This document shows positions 8,843 to 17,412 of a stretch of DNA of 64,000 bases, in pieces; the first letter of the stretch is position 1; each line of letters begins with the position of its first letter. The position numbers and the translations under genes were made by a program. Below the pieces are notes generated by a model, which made no database searches, was not told the origin of the DNA, and worked only from the letters and a program-made list of their open reading frames with translations. This DNA comes from an uncultured Campylobacter sp. (GTDB lineage Bacteria; Campylobacterota; Campylobacteria; Campylobacterales; Campylobacteraceae), in the NCBI RefSeq assembly GCF_937980635.1, contig NZ_CALJPG010000010.1:62001-126000 (forward strand), in the 5' to 3' direction.

Positions 8843-10099
8843 ATGGCTAAAGTAAACGTTGAAGCGGCTTTGAAGTACCACATAGGCGGTAAAATCGGAA
8901 CGAATGTAAAAACACCCTGCGCTACGGCGGAGGATTTGGCGCTTGCATACACGCCGGGCGTCGCGGAGCCTTGCAAGGTGATCGAAGGTGATCACGAGGC
9001 TGCGTTTAAATACACGAATAAAGCCAATCTCGTAGCCGTTATCACTAACGGCACGGCGGTTTTGGGCCTCGGAGATATCGGCGCGATCGCCGGAAAGCCC
9101 GTAATGGAGGGCAAGGCGGTTTTGTTTAAAAAATTTGGCGGCGTAGATGCCTTCGATATCGAAATCGATGAAAAAGATCCTAAAAAGATAATTGAAATTT
9201 GCAAAGCGCTTGCGCCTACGTTCGGCGGTATAAATTTAGAGGATATCAAAGCTCCCGAGTGCTTCGAGATCGAGCGCGAGCTGCAAAAAGCCGTCGATAT
9301 CCCCGTCATGCACGACGATCAGCACGGCACCGCGATGATTACGGGCGCAGGGCTAATCAATGCAGCCCTCATCAGCGGCAAAAAGATCGAGGATATGAAG
9401 ATCGTAGTCAGCGGCTCGGGCGCTGCTGGCATAGCGTGTGCAAAGATGTATCGTAATTTAGGCGCTAAACATATCATAATGCTCGATTCCAAAGGAGTGA
9501 TCCATAAGGGCCGCACCGATCTTACCGAGCAAAAGAAAGAATTTGCCCTAGATACCGCAGATCGCACGCTAGAGGACGCGATGAAGGGTGCGGATATGTT
9601 TTTAGGACTTAGTAAGCCAGGAATTTTAACCAAAGAGATGGTAAAGACTATGGCGCCGCATCCAATCATTTTCGCGCTTGCAAATCCGGTACCCGAAATT
9701 TATCCAAGCGAGGTCGAGGAAGTAAGAAACGACGCGATCGTAGGCACGGGCAGAAGCGATTTTGCAAATCAGATCAATAACGTTTTGGGCTTTCCGTATA
9801 TCTTCCGCGGCGCGCTTGACGTAAGAGCCAAAAAGATCACCGAAAATATGAAGATTGCGGCGGCGCGCGCGATGGCGGATCTTGCTCGCGAAGAGGTTCC
9901 TGCGGAAATCCGCAAGATGTTGGGCAAGGATAACTTAAAATTCGGTAAAGACTACGTGATCCCAAATCCTTTCGATCCGCGCGTATTTGCCGTGATCTCG
10001 ACGGCGGTCGCAAAAGCTGCGGTAGATGACGGCGTCGCTCGCGTCAAAGAGTTCGACGCTGCGGATTATAAAAAGAGCCTGGAAGCCAAAAAGCTATGA
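8843..10099 (+). CDS. Malic enzyme (malate oxidoreductase, decarboxylating)
   Basis: Converts malate to pyruvate and CO2 with reduction of NAD(P), giving pyruvate and reducing power from C4 acids. The 418-residue protein is a short single-domain-type malic enzyme: conserved SLAYTPGVA-like segment (LALAYTPGVAEPC near residue 31), ITNGTAVLGLGDIGA (about 68-82), NLEDIKAPECFEIE (about 133), the HDDQHGTA active-site motif (about 156) and a Rossmann fold VVSGSGAAGIACAKMYRNLG (about 191). It starts one base after the gltX stop, so the two are coupled. It lacks the phosphotransacetylase-like C-terminal domain of MaeB enzymes. Cofactor choice is not certain. Confidence 0.93.
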   Translation: MAKVNVEAALKYHIGGKIGTNVKTPCATAEDLALAYTPGVAEPCKVIEGDHEAAFKYTNKANLVAVITNGTAVLGLGDIGAIAGKPVMEGKAVLFKKFGGVDAFDIEIDEKDPKKIIEICKALAPTFGGINLEDIKAPECFEIERELQKAVDIPVMHDDQHGTAMITGAGLINAALISGKKIEDMKIVVSGSGAAGIACAKMYRNLGAKHIIMLDSKGVIHKGRTDLTEQKKEFALDTADRTLEDAMKGADMFLGLSKPGILTKEMVKTMAPHPIIFALANPVPEIYPSEVEEVRNDAIVGTGRSDFANQINNVLGFPYIFRGALDVRAKKITENMKIAAARAMADLAREEVPAEIRKMLGKDNLKFGKDYVIPNPFDPRVFAVISTAVAKAAVDDGVARVKEFDAADYKKSLEAKKL

Positions 10100-10144
10100 T
10101 TTTTTGCTCCCGCACGAGGCGAGATTAAATTTTAAGAGGCATAA

Positions 10145-11593
10145 ATGAAAGATTTGGCTTTACTTACCGATTTTTATCAGCTTAGCATGATGCAGGGCTA
10201 TTTTTTTACGAAGTCCGATCAGACGGCGGTTTTTGACGTTTTTTATCGCAAAAACCCAAGCGGCGGCGGTTATGCGATATTTTGTGGCCTAAGCGAGGTC
10301 GTGGATTATATCGAAAACTTAAAATTTAGCGAGGACGACATCGCGTATCTAAAAAGTTTAAATTTCTTTAAGCCGGAATTCTTGGAATTTCTAAGAGGCT
10401 TTAAATTTAGTGGCGAAATTTACGCCATGGACGAGGGGCAGATCGTATTTCCGCACGAGCCGCTAATTCGCGTCAAGGCAAATATCATGGAAGCGCAGCT
10501 CATCGAGACCGCGATCCTAAATACTATAAATTTTCAAACTCTAATCGCTACAAAAAGCTCGCGCATCAATTTTAGCGCTAAGGGTGATTCGGTGATGGAA
10601 TTTGGCTTGCGCCGCGCGCAGGGGCAAAGTGCCGGCATCTACGGTGCAAAGGCTGCGATTATAGGCGGCTGCAGCGCCACGTCAAACGTACTCGCCGCAA
10701 AGAAATTTGACGTCCCTGCGATCGGCACCCACTCGCACTCGTGGATTCAGAGCTTTGATAGCGAGCTGGAGGCATTTCGTGCCTACGCTAAAATTTATCC
10801 AAACAGCACGCTTTTGCTCGTCGATACCTACGATACTCTCGCAAGCGGCGTGCCGAATGCGATCAAGGTTTTTAAAGAGCTTCGCGCCAGCGGTCATGAG
10901 CCGCTTGGAATCCGCATAGATTCGGGCGATCTGGAGTATTTGACCAAGCAGGCGCGTAAGATGCTCGATGCGGCGGGCTTTGAGAACGCAAAGATCACCG
11001 CATCTAACGATCTGGACGAATACGCGATCGATCAGCTTAAGCTCTTCGACGCCAAAATCGACAACTGGGGGATCGGCACGAGGCTCATCACCGGCGGAGA
11101 TAGTTCGAGTCTCGGCGGTGTGTATAAGCTAAGCGGTATCGAAAAAGATGGCGAGATCATAGCTAAGATCAAAATTTCAAACGATCCGCGCAAAATCAAT
11201 AATCCCGGCTACAAGCAGGTCTTTAGACTCTACGACAAAGATAACGGCATGGCGCTTGCCGATCTGATCGCGCTTGATGAAGAGAGCATAGACGAGAGCG
11301 CGCCGCTTGAAATTTTCCATCCGCTTTACACCTACAAGCGTAAAATTTTAACGAATTTCAGCGCGCATAAGCTCTTACGTCCCGTTTTCAAGGAGGGCAA
11401 ATTCGTAGGCGTGCGCCGCACGGTAAGCGAGATCGCGCGTTTTAGCAAGGAGCAAAAGAGCAAATTTTGGCTCGAGCACCTTCGCAACGTCCATCCGCAA
11501 AGCTACAAAGTGGATCTCTCTCAAAAGCTTTGGGATATCCGAAAATCACTCATCAACGAGTGTAACCTAAATTTAAAGGAGAAATATGTTTAA
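10145..11593 (+). CDS. pncB: Nicotinate phosphoribosyltransferase
   Basis: Catalyses the first step of the Preiss-Handler salvage route to NAD from nicotinate. The 482-residue sequence opens with LLTDFYQLSMMQGYF and carries the family motifs FGLRRAQG (about residue 153), GTHSHSWIQSF (about 194), IRIDSGDL (about 257) and GIGTRLITGGDSSSLGGVYKL (about 306). The length fits the bacterial pncB type. The ATG has an AAGAGG site. It overlaps the next gene by 8 bp. The end of the protein (HLRNVHPQSYKVDLSQKLW) also fits the family. Confidence 0.95.
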   Translation: MKDLALLTDFYQLSMMQGYFFTKSDQTAVFDVFYRKNPSGGGYAIFCGLSEVVDYIENLKFSEDDIAYLKSLNFFKPEFLEFLRGFKFSGEIYAMDEGQIVFPHEPLIRVKANIMEAQLIETAILNTINFQTLIATKSSRINFSAKGDSVMEFGLRRAQGQSAGIYGAKAAIIGGCSATSNVLAAKKFDVPAIGTHSHSWIQSFDSELEAFRAYAKIYPNSTLLLVDTYDTLASGVPNAIKVFKELRASGHEPLGIRIDSGDLEYLTKQARKMLDAAGFENAKITASNDLDEYAIDQLKLFDAKIDNWGIGTRLITGGDSSSLGGVYKLSGIEKDGEIIAKIKISNDPRKINNPGYKQVFRLYDKDNGMALADLIALDEESIDESAPLEIFHPLYTYKRKILTNFSAHKLLRPVFKEGKFVGVRRTVSEIARFSKEQKSKFWLEHLRNVHPQSYKVDLSQKLWDIRKSLINECNLNLKEKYV

Positions 11594-11957
11594 AGTTCTA
11601 TCGTGCGCCGCTTTGGCGTTAGTTTTGCTAGGATGCGGCTCAAACCAGCTCCGCCAATCCCCGGATAGCGCTATGAATAAGCAAGCACAGAGCGAAAAAA
11701 CAATAACTCAAGAGAACGCAAAGACCTTCTATTTCGTCGATGACAAGGGTAAAAAGCTTTCGCTTAGCTCAAACGACGATTTCAATACCGCCGTGTTAAA
11801 GGACGATAGCGGCAAGAGCTACGATCTTAAGCGCGACCGCGCCGCCGACGGCATTTATATGGATAACAAAGACGGAGTGAGCATTCACTTCAAAAAAGGT
11901 GAGGGTATAGTGGAGTTTAGCAAATACAAATCCATCCCGATCACCGAGGTCAAATAA
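11586..11957 (+). CDS. MliC-like lysozyme-inhibitor lipoprotein
   Basis: Predicted lipoprotein of 123 residues: signal ending in the lipobox LLGC with the acylated cysteine at residue 17. The C-terminal 75 residues (FYFVDDKGKKLSLSS through SIHFKKGEGIVEF) resemble the eight-stranded MliC/PliC barrel that blocks C-type lysozyme. A short Q/S/N-rich linker separates lipid anchor and barrel. The start lies inside pncB by 8 bp, so expression is coupled. A strong terminator follows. MliC assignment is by pattern; the usual cysteine pair of E. coli MliC is not seen. Confidence 0.7.
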   Translation: MFKVLSCAALALVLLGCGSNQLRQSPDSAMNKQAQSEKTITQENAKTFYFVDDKGKKLSLSSNDDFNTAVLKDDSGKSYDLKRDRAADGIYMDNKDGVSIHFKKGEGIVEFSKYKSIPITEVK

Positions 11958-11971
11958 ATCCTGAAATTTTT

Positions 11972-12010
11972 GGTTAAATTCCGATTTAGCGCCGGAATTT
12001 AACCTCTTTT
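11972..12010 (+). terminator. Intrinsic terminator with perfect 12-bp stem
   Basis: GGTTAAATTCCG (11972-11983) pairs perfectly with CGGAATTTAACC (11993-12004) over a 9-base loop, followed by TCTTTT. It sits 15 bases after the MliC-like stop. Each arm contains one RAATTY hexamer. Confidence 0.85.
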
Positions 12011-12034
12011 CCTGCGCTAAATTCGGAGAAAGTT

Positions 12035-12727
12035 ATGTTATTAGGCAAAATCGATTATCTAAATTTGCTCCCATTTCACGTATTTTTAAAATCACTTCCG
12101 CTACCGTCTTATGTTAAAAAATCGATAGAATTTAAAAAAGGGGTGCCGAGCAAACTCTGCGCCGATCTTTATAATTGCAGGATAGACGCCGCGGTAATCT
12201 CCAGCATCGAAAGCCGCCGCGCAAAATATCGCAAACTGCCTTTGGGAATCGTCGCAAAGCGCGAAGTACTAAGCGTACTCGTGCGCAAAAACTCGTCGCC
12301 TAGGCTTGATCCCGCGTCGATGAGCTCAAATATGCTAGCTCGCGTGCTGGATCTTAGCGGCGAAGTGCTAATCGGCGATAATGCTCTAAAGGCACTGCTT
12401 TCGCAGGGCAAGAATAAATTTTACGATCTGGGCGAAATTTGGCAGCAGCGCACGGGCTTGCCCTTTGTTTTTGGGCGGCTGTGCTGCGTGAAAAACGATA
12501 AGGCTTACGCGCGCCTAGCGACGAAATTTTTACGTTCGCGTATTAAAATTCCAAGATATATCCTGCAAAGCTACGCCCTTTCGCGCGGCATAAAAGAGCG
12601 CGAAATTTTAAATTATCTGAAATTTATTGGTTATAAGATCGGCGTCCGCGAGGAGCTGGCGCTGAAAAAATTTATCGCCAAAGCCAAAAAATTAAAATTT
12701 AATCCGGTTCAAAAGGAGGAACTATGA
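12035..12727 (+). CDS. mqnA: Chorismate dehydratase MqnA (futalosine menaquinone pathway)
   Basis: MqnA dehydrates chorismate to 3-enolpyruvyl-benzoate, the entry to the futalosine route to menaquinone used by Campylobacter. The 230-residue product begins GKIDYLNLLPFHVFLK and has the SVISSIE-like segment AAVISSIESRRAKYRKLPLGI (about residues 50-70) and IGDNALK (about 113), all typical of the periplasmic-binding-fold MqnA family. It is short relative to many homologues but appears complete. ATG follows GGAGAAAG. It overlaps gdhA by 4 bp. MqnP, another step of the pathway, lies at 39591-40460. Confidence 0.88.
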   Translation: MLLGKIDYLNLLPFHVFLKSLPLPSYVKKSIEFKKGVPSKLCADLYNCRIDAAVISSIESRRAKYRKLPLGIVAKREVLSVLVRKNSSPRLDPASMSSNMLARVLDLSGEVLIGDNALKALLSQGKNKFYDLGEIWQQRTGLPFVFGRLCCVKNDKAYARLATKFLRSRIKIPRYILQSYALSRGIKEREILNYLKFIGYKIGVREELALKKFIAKAKKLKFNPVQKEEL

Positions 12728-14082
12728 AATCTTACATCGACGGCTTGCTGCTAAATTTAAAGCGTGCCAATCCCGGTCAGGAGGTCTTTATCCAGGCATC
12801 GACCGAAATTTTATACTCGCTCATACCGCTTCTAAAGCGCGATGAGAGGTATGTGAAAAATAAAATTTTAGAGCGCATTTTGGCGCCCGAGCGCACGATG
12901 ATGTTTCGCGTCGTCTATATGAGCGACGGCGGCGAGCCTTGCGTGCATACGGGATATCGCATAGAGTTCAACTCCGCTCTGGGCCCTTACAAAGGCGGCC
13001 TGCGCTTTCATCCGAGCGTAAATTTGGGCGTTTTAAAATTTTTAGGGTTTGAGCAAATTTTTAAAAATTCCCTCACAGGTCTTAATATCGGCGGCGCAAA
13101 AGGCGGCGCAAATTTCGATCCCAAGGGCAAGAGCGACGGCGAGATTATGAGATTTTGCCAAGCTTTTATGTTAGAACTTCACCGCCTAATCAGCTCCAAT
13201 ACCGACGTGCCCGCAGGCGACATCGGTGTGGGCGGTCGCGAGATCGGTTATATGTACGGCGCATATAAAAAGCTCACCCGCAGATTCGACGGCGCGCTTA
13301 CGGGCAAGGGGCTAAGCTGGGGCGGCAGCCTCGCGCGCACTGAGGCTACAGGCTACGGCTCGGTCTATTTTGCAAACGAGATGCTCGCTACCAGAGGCGA
13401 TTCGCTGCACGGCAAAATTTGCACGATCTCGGGCGCCGGCAATGTCGCGATCTACACAGCCGAAAAGCTCTATCAAATGCAGGCTAAGCCCGTCACCGTA
13501 AGTGATTCTACGGGCTTTATCTATGATGCCGAGGGAATTGACGTGGCGCTTCTTAAAAAGCTAAAAGAGCAGCTGCGCGTAGGGCTTTGCGAATATATTA
13601 AAGAGCGTCCTAACGCAAAATTTATCCCCGTAAGCGCCTATCCCGCGGGTCGCAACGGCGTGTGGAGCGTGCCGTGCGACGCCGCGTTTCCGAGCGCTAC
13701 GCAAAACGAGCTTAATCTGCAAGACGTAAAGACTCTCTATGCCAACGGATGTCGCATGGTTTGCGAGGGCGCGAATATGCCAAGTACGCTTGAAGCGATA
13801 GATTTTATGCTCGCGCAAAAAGACTTTCTTTTCGGCCCTGCGAAAGCGGCGAATGCTGGCGGCGTGGCTACAAGCGGGCTTGAGATGGCGCAAAACGCGC
13901 AGATGGCGTCGTGGAGCTTCGAGGAGGTCGACGGCAAGCTGCGCGAGATCATGTGTCACATATTTCGCACCAGCTACGAGACCTCGAAGGAATTCGGCGC
14001 GGAGGGCAATCTCGTGCTAGGCTCGAATATCGCGGGCTTTCGCCGCGTAGCCGATGCGATGCTGGATCAAGGTCTGGTTTAA
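12724..14082 (+). CDS. gdhA: NADP-type glutamate dehydrogenase
   Basis: Assimilates ammonia by reductive amination of 2-oxoglutarate to glutamate. The 452-residue protein matches the hexameric small-subunit class: MMFRVVYMSDGGEPCVHTGYRIEFNS near residue 60, the substrate-lysine region GPYKGGLRFHPSVN (about 90), GGAKGGANFDPKGKSD (about 122), PAGDIGVGGREIGYM (about 162), a Rossmann motif SGAGNVAIYTAEKL (about 238) and the C-terminal NAGGVATSGLEMAQN (about 379). An AAGGAGG ribosome site lies within the end of mqnA. A terminator-like hairpin follows at 14114-14158. Confidence 0.96.
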   Translation: MKSYIDGLLLNLKRANPGQEVFIQASTEILYSLIPLLKRDERYVKNKILERILAPERTMMFRVVYMSDGGEPCVHTGYRIEFNSALGPYKGGLRFHPSVNLGVLKFLGFEQIFKNSLTGLNIGGAKGGANFDPKGKSDGEIMRFCQAFMLELHRLISSNTDVPAGDIGVGGREIGYMYGAYKKLTRRFDGALTGKGLSWGGSLARTEATGYGSVYFANEMLATRGDSLHGKICTISGAGNVAIYTAEKLYQMQAKPVTVSDSTGFIYDAEGIDVALLKKLKEQLRVGLCEYIKERPNAKFIPVSAYPAGRNGVWSVPCDAAFPSATQNELNLQDVKTLYANGCRMVCEGANMPSTLEAIDFMLAQKDFLFGPAKAANAGGVATSGLEMAQNAQMASWSFEEVDGKLREIMCHIFRTSYETSKEFGAEGNLVLGSNIAGFRRVADAMLDQGLV

Positions 14083-14546
14083 GCTCAACTCGCTTTATTT
14101 TGTAAAAAGCGGTAGCTCGCTTTTAAATTTAGCTCTTTAAATTTGCGGCGAGCTTTTTGGCTGCTTTGATAAAATTCCAATCGTTTGCGCGGAGGATAGG
14201 ATATGCGAGCTTCTCGACATAATTCGCTCTGCGCGGCTTGCGCTGGCATCGTTCGCTGCGTAAATTTAAATAGCGCCAAGCAGTGCGGTTTTAAAATTTT
14301 AGCTCGTCGTAGCGATGCTTTTAAATTTTAGTCGCAAGCACGACAAAGACCGACGCATCCTAATTTCATCTTTAAATTGGCAGGTAAATTCCGCCCGTTA
14401 AATTTAGCTTTGAAATTTTGTGTTTAAAATTTAACCTAAAATTTTATTTTAAATCGTCCACGCAGTGCGTAAATTTAAGCCGAGCACGGGCTGAGCGTTT
14501 ACCGCAGTTTGGCATAATGGCGCAAATTTTATCCAAAGGTTGCAAT
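14083..14546. other. 464-base intergenic stretch, RAATTY-rich
   Basis: Holds the gdhA terminator at its left end and a weak -10 (CATAAT, 14513-14518) before the DUF4197 gene at its right end. In between I see many TAAATTTA / TTTAAATTTT words and no open frame with a ribosome site. A frame that extends the DUF4197 protein upstream to 14418 is made largely of these words and is rejected as coding. Confidence 0.6.
14114..14158 (+). terminator. Terminator after gdhA
   Basis: AGCTCGC (14114-14120) pairs with GCGAGCT (14148-14154), followed by TTTT. Between the arms are two AAATTT palindromes that can also pair, extending the hairpin. It lies 32 bases after gdhA. Confidence 0.6.
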
Positions 14547-15278
14547 ATGAAAAAATTTATGGTTTTACTCGCCGCTGCGTCGCTGTCGCTTGCGCATGCG
14601 GACGTGACGGATATTCTAAAGCAGGGCGCGGACGTGCTCGGTGCGACTCGGAGCGGAAACTACAAAGAGCTGCTCGCTTCCGCTACGAACCGCGCCGTAG
14701 CCGAGCTCGCCAAGGGCTACATCCACAGCAAGACCGCTAAAATCGAGCTTCCTCCTTCGCTTAAGGCGGCTGCGAAGCTTGCGAGAAAGGTGGGCGGCGA
14801 TAAATGGGAACGTGAGCTCGTCGTGAGTATGAACGATGCCGCTACCAAGGCGGTTAGCGGTGCGAGCAAGATATTTTTGCAAGATATGAAATCGATGAGC
14901 GATGCCGACGTTAAAAAGCTCATCGGCGGCGGCGACACGGCGCTTAGCGAGTATCTGCAGAGCAAATCGGGCGCGAAGCTGCGGGCGGTTTTTAGGCCGA
15001 TCGTAAGCGATATGATGAGCAAAAACAGCTTCGCAACGGCGTATAACGGGCTAAATTCCTTCGCGCAAAGCAAGATTGCGGGCAATGAAGCGGTGCAAAA
15101 CATCGCGCGCGGGCTGGGTGCGAGCGAGTATCTGCCTAAGCAGGGCGAGGATTTGAACGATTACATCACGAAAAAGACGCTGGATGGGCTATTTGCGGTG
15201 ATGAGGGAAAAAGAAAGCGCGCTTCGCGGTAGCGCCGTCGGCAAAGGTGCTGGGATTTTAGGCAAGGTGCTTCAATAA
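14547..15278 (+). CDS. DUF4197-family periplasmic protein
   Basis: A 243-residue protein with a signal peptide (MKKFMVLLAAASLSLAHA) and a helical body typical of DUF4197: DILKQGADVLG near the start, PPSLKAAAKLARKVGGDKWERELVVSMNDAA (about residues 67-100), and the signature DADVKKLIGGGDTALSEYLQSK (about 117-138), followed by a C-terminal segment ending in L-G-K-V-L. Members are predicted periplasmic and functionally uncharacterised. The ATG at 14547 follows an AAAGG site; longer upstream frames have no such support. Confidence 0.85.
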   Translation: MKKFMVLLAAASLSLAHADVTDILKQGADVLGATRSGNYKELLASATNRAVAELAKGYIHSKTAKIELPPSLKAAAKLARKVGGDKWERELVVSMNDAATKAVSGASKIFLQDMKSMSDADVKKLIGGGDTALSEYLQSKSGAKLRAVFRPIVSDMMSKNSFATAYNGLNSFAQSKIAGNEAVQNIARGLGASEYLPKQGEDLNDYITKKTLDGLFAVMREKESALRGSAVGKGAGILGKVLQ

Positions 15279-15558
15279 AGCTCGCGGCGAGGCTTTGGCG
15301 TAAATTTCGCCGTATAGCTAGCTGCTTCCTGTTGCTTCGCGCTGCCGCCCGCGTAGTCTAAAGCTGCGCGCAAAGTGCCCGCTCGCGCGAAGCGGCTGCT
15401 TGCGGCAAATCATCGGGCGCGCGGCGAAATTTAGAAGTTCGTTTGTCGCGCGCTTACGGTAGGTTTGCTTTAGACGATAATCTTAGCGCGGAGTTTAATC
15501 CGCGAAATTTGAAACTGTAAAATTTAGAAATTTAGCAAGACGCAAAGGATTTGAAATT
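15279..15558. other. RAATTY-rich spacer between DUF4197 gene and immunity-type cluster
   Basis: No gene, hairpin terminator or RNA recognised. The right end is packed with AAATTT: I counted five copies between 15481 and 15600 alone. It marks the transition from GC-rich core sequence to the AT-rich cluster. Confidence 0.55.
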
Positions 15559-15723
15559 TTAAAATTTCACGCGGAGTTTTAGAAATTCGTGCGGCAATTG
15601 AATGCGCGTATATCTAGCGTCTGAAATTTTACAAAGCGACGGAGTATCGGAAAGTATGGCGGTAGCCGATAAAAGAGCAAGGGTAAAGAAAGAAAGCCGT
15701 CTTGTAAATTTCGCTTCTTTCAT
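15559..15723 (-). CDS. Possible small secreted peptide (54 residues)
   Basis: A short minus-strand frame starting ATG after AAAGAGAGAT. The product begins MKEAKFTRRLSFFTLALLSATAIL, shaped like a basic-hydrophobic signal peptide, followed by about 25 residues with one cysteine. It lies downstream of the immunity-type genes on the same strand. The C-terminal part overlaps the RAATTY-rich spacer, which weakens the case. It may equally be a gene remnant. Confidence 0.25.
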   Translation of the reverse strand: MKEAKFTRRLSFFTLALLSATAILSDTPSLCKISDARYTRIQLPHEFLKLRVKF

Positions 15724-15790
15724 ATCTCTCTTTATGTTCCACAAAACCCGGTTTACTCATTAGTCCTATTATTTTCCGATTCCATTTTTC

Positions 15791-15907
15791 TTAATTCCTT
15801 AAGCGTTCTATTATGGACATTAGCTTTCTTGTAAGCTCACCTTCAGCAGCAATATATCTTACTAAATTTATACCTTTCATATCTGTTACTATCAATAGTT
15901 TGCTCAA
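15791..15907 (-). CDS. Short ORF overlapping the Imm45-like stop; possibly frameshifted
   Basis: A 38-codon frame starting with TTG that overlaps the TGA of the upstream gene (TTGA), with AGGAAAGG just before it. The product LSKLLIVTDMKGINLVRYIA continues to TRKLMSIIERLRN. If one A were added at the AGAAAGC run (around 15837-15843) the frame would instead continue as TRKANVHNRTLKELRKMESE to a stop near 15763. Both endings read like protein, so this is either a very small coupled gene or the remnant of a longer one. Confidence 0.35.
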   Translation of the reverse strand: MSKLLIVTDMKGINLVRYIAAEGELTRKLMSIIERLRN

Positions 15908-16710
15908 AAGCCTTTCCTTTTATTTTTAAATTTTAATCTCTTTCGCTTAATTTTTATAAAATTTTCCAGTTGCTTATCGGTAAAATTTAAAATTTCTTTT
16001 CGATTTTGCAAATTTACGTAGGTGTGCCTTATATCGCAGCACTTATAAAAAATATATTTCCAATTTTTAATTAGCCAGTCCGTATCAATGGCGCTTTTAT
16101 CTGTTTTAAATAAAAACGGCAAAACCCATAAACCCGCCTTGTAGCCGCTAATTACGATCAATTTTATAAAATTTGCTCCATCATCGTCTTTTGCTTTTAC
16201 TACGATAAAGCTTACATTTTTCTCGTATGGATAGCAGGATTTTCCACATTCGATAATATCTCCAACCTCGATCTTTCCGCGAAATTTCAAGAGAGGAATA
16301 CTAAGCTTTTCTATCAAATTTGTCTTTATGCGTCTATTGCGTCCGAATTTATCCCTAGGTTTTATCAGTCTGAAACCAGGGATTGTTTCGTCGCAATCTT
16401 CTTTGTAATCTTTGAGTTCATCGCTACTAAGGTAATTATCGGAGCATATAAATACCTCCTGGGGGCTCGCATTGATACCGAAATTTGCTAAATTACGAAT
16501 CAATTGCTCCTTGTCCACGACAAACCCCGCTTTGCTTGATAGCATCTCATCCGAAAGCTCAAAATATCTGGTATCTTTTAAATTTAAAAGGCAAGGATTT
16601 TCTGTCCAGAAACAGCGCTCATCGCAGACCATAAGCTCATCGTCGTTAAATTTTATAATATCGCCTCTTTGTAAATCATTGTCGAAGGTTGATATTGGTA
16701 AGATAGTCAT
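15904..16710 (-). CDS. Probable immunity protein, Imm45-like C-terminal domain
   Basis: A 268-residue cytosolic protein. The C-terminal half has a pattern I associate with the Imm45 family: VGDIIECG (about residue 152), then VISGYKAGLWVLP (about 187), AIDTDWLIKNWKYIFY (about 209) and a cysteine-containing C-C-D-I-R-H-T-Y-V strand. The N-terminal half begins with a related GDIIKFNDDELMVCDE motif, so the protein may be a degenerate duplication. Family members neutralise toxins of polymorphic (T6SS, Rhs or CDI) systems. The ATG has an AAGGACTTTGA ribosome site. No matching toxin is in the window. The assignment is from memory of the family pattern. Confidence 0.6.
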   Translation of the reverse strand: MTILPISTFDNDLQRGDIIKFNDDELMVCDERCFWTENPCLLNLKDTRYFELSDEMLSSKAGFVVDKEQLIRNLANFGINASPQEVFICSDNYLSSDELKDYKEDCDETIPGFRLIKPRDKFGRNRRIKTNLIEKLSIPLLKFRGKIEVGDIIECGKSCYPYEKNVSFIVVKAKDDDGANFIKLIVISGYKAGLWVLPFLFKTDKSAIDTDWLIKNWKYIFYKCCDIRHTYVNLQNRKEILNFTDKQLENFIKIKRKRLKFKNKRKGF

Positions 16711-16779
16711 TCAAAGTCCTTTTTTGCTTGCTAGATTAAACATGTTCATAATAAATTTTCGTTATTTGTAATCGCTAAA

Positions 16780-17412
16780 TTATGCCTCTATAACCACATC
16801 TTTATACTTTTCATAAAGCCTCGGCTTTAAAATTTTATCACGATACTCTTTGCCCGCCTTAGTCATACACATCCAGTGGCTAAATCTACTCCAGGTATCA
16901 GGATTTTTCCAAGTTATCTCTGATTTGGGAGTTATGTTCTCCTCCTCTAAAAATTTATATCCAAAAAAGAAGTTATCTCTAAAATAGATCCACTTCTCAT
17001 AAAGCGACATACCTAGATCGATCTTGGATAAATTCGTATCAAAGTCAGCCCATTCCTGTCTTAAATTTTCGCCCTCTACGCCGAAGTCTATCATACCCCC
17101 TAAAAACAGCTGACCCATTACTCCGAAATACTCTCCCGCATATGTCGGATAGGCTGAAATTTCAGGGTTATCTTCGTCCGCTAGCATATAGTCGCTTCGG
17201 ATAATCCCATATAGTTCAAACCATTCGTACCAATCAAAGATTTCATATTCAAGGTAATCCAAAATATCTTTTTTTCTGGTACCGGGAATTTGAGCTAATA
17301 TGCGAATAAACGAATCCATCCAGCAATCAAATCCTAAAGCCTTATAAAGTTCTTCATCTTTGTTAAAAACCCAGCCGTATAGTTCATTCGGTTTCAAAAT
17401 TTTAAATTTCAT
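16780..17412 (-). CDS. Hypothetical cytosolic protein in immunity-type cluster (210 aa)
   Basis: Family not recognised. The protein is acidic and rich in aromatic residues (many W, Y, F), with no signal or membrane segment, starting MKFKILKPNELYGWVF and containing DILDYLEYEIFDWYEWFELYG (about residues 50-70) and a C-terminal SRFSHWMCMTKAGKEYRDK. The acidic, tryptophan-rich composition and the company of Imm53 suggest an immunity protein, but that is inference. ATG with AAGGAGATACT. It overlaps the end of the upstream gene (17402-18013) by 11 bases, so they are translationally coupled. Confidence 0.7.
   Translation of the reverse strand: MKFKILKPNELYGWVFNKDEELYKALGFDCWMDSFIRILAQIPGTRKKDILDYLEYEIFDWYEWFELYGIIRSDYMLADEDNPEISAYPTYAGEYFGVMGQLFLGGMIDFGVEGENLRQEWADFDTNLSKIDLGMSLYEKWIYFRDNFFFGYKFLEEENITPKSEITWKNPDTWSRFSHWMCMTKAGKEYRDKILKPRLYEKYKDVVIEA

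Noticed and set aside
13561..13959. Long antisense frame in gdhA (132 codons)
   Set aside because: Mirror of a strongly conserved gene in GC-rich DNA; no ribosome site or protein-like motif.
14418..14546. Upstream extension of the DUF4197 protein
   Set aside because: It would bury the signal peptide; the ATG at 14547 has a ribosome site and begins a proper signal sequence.
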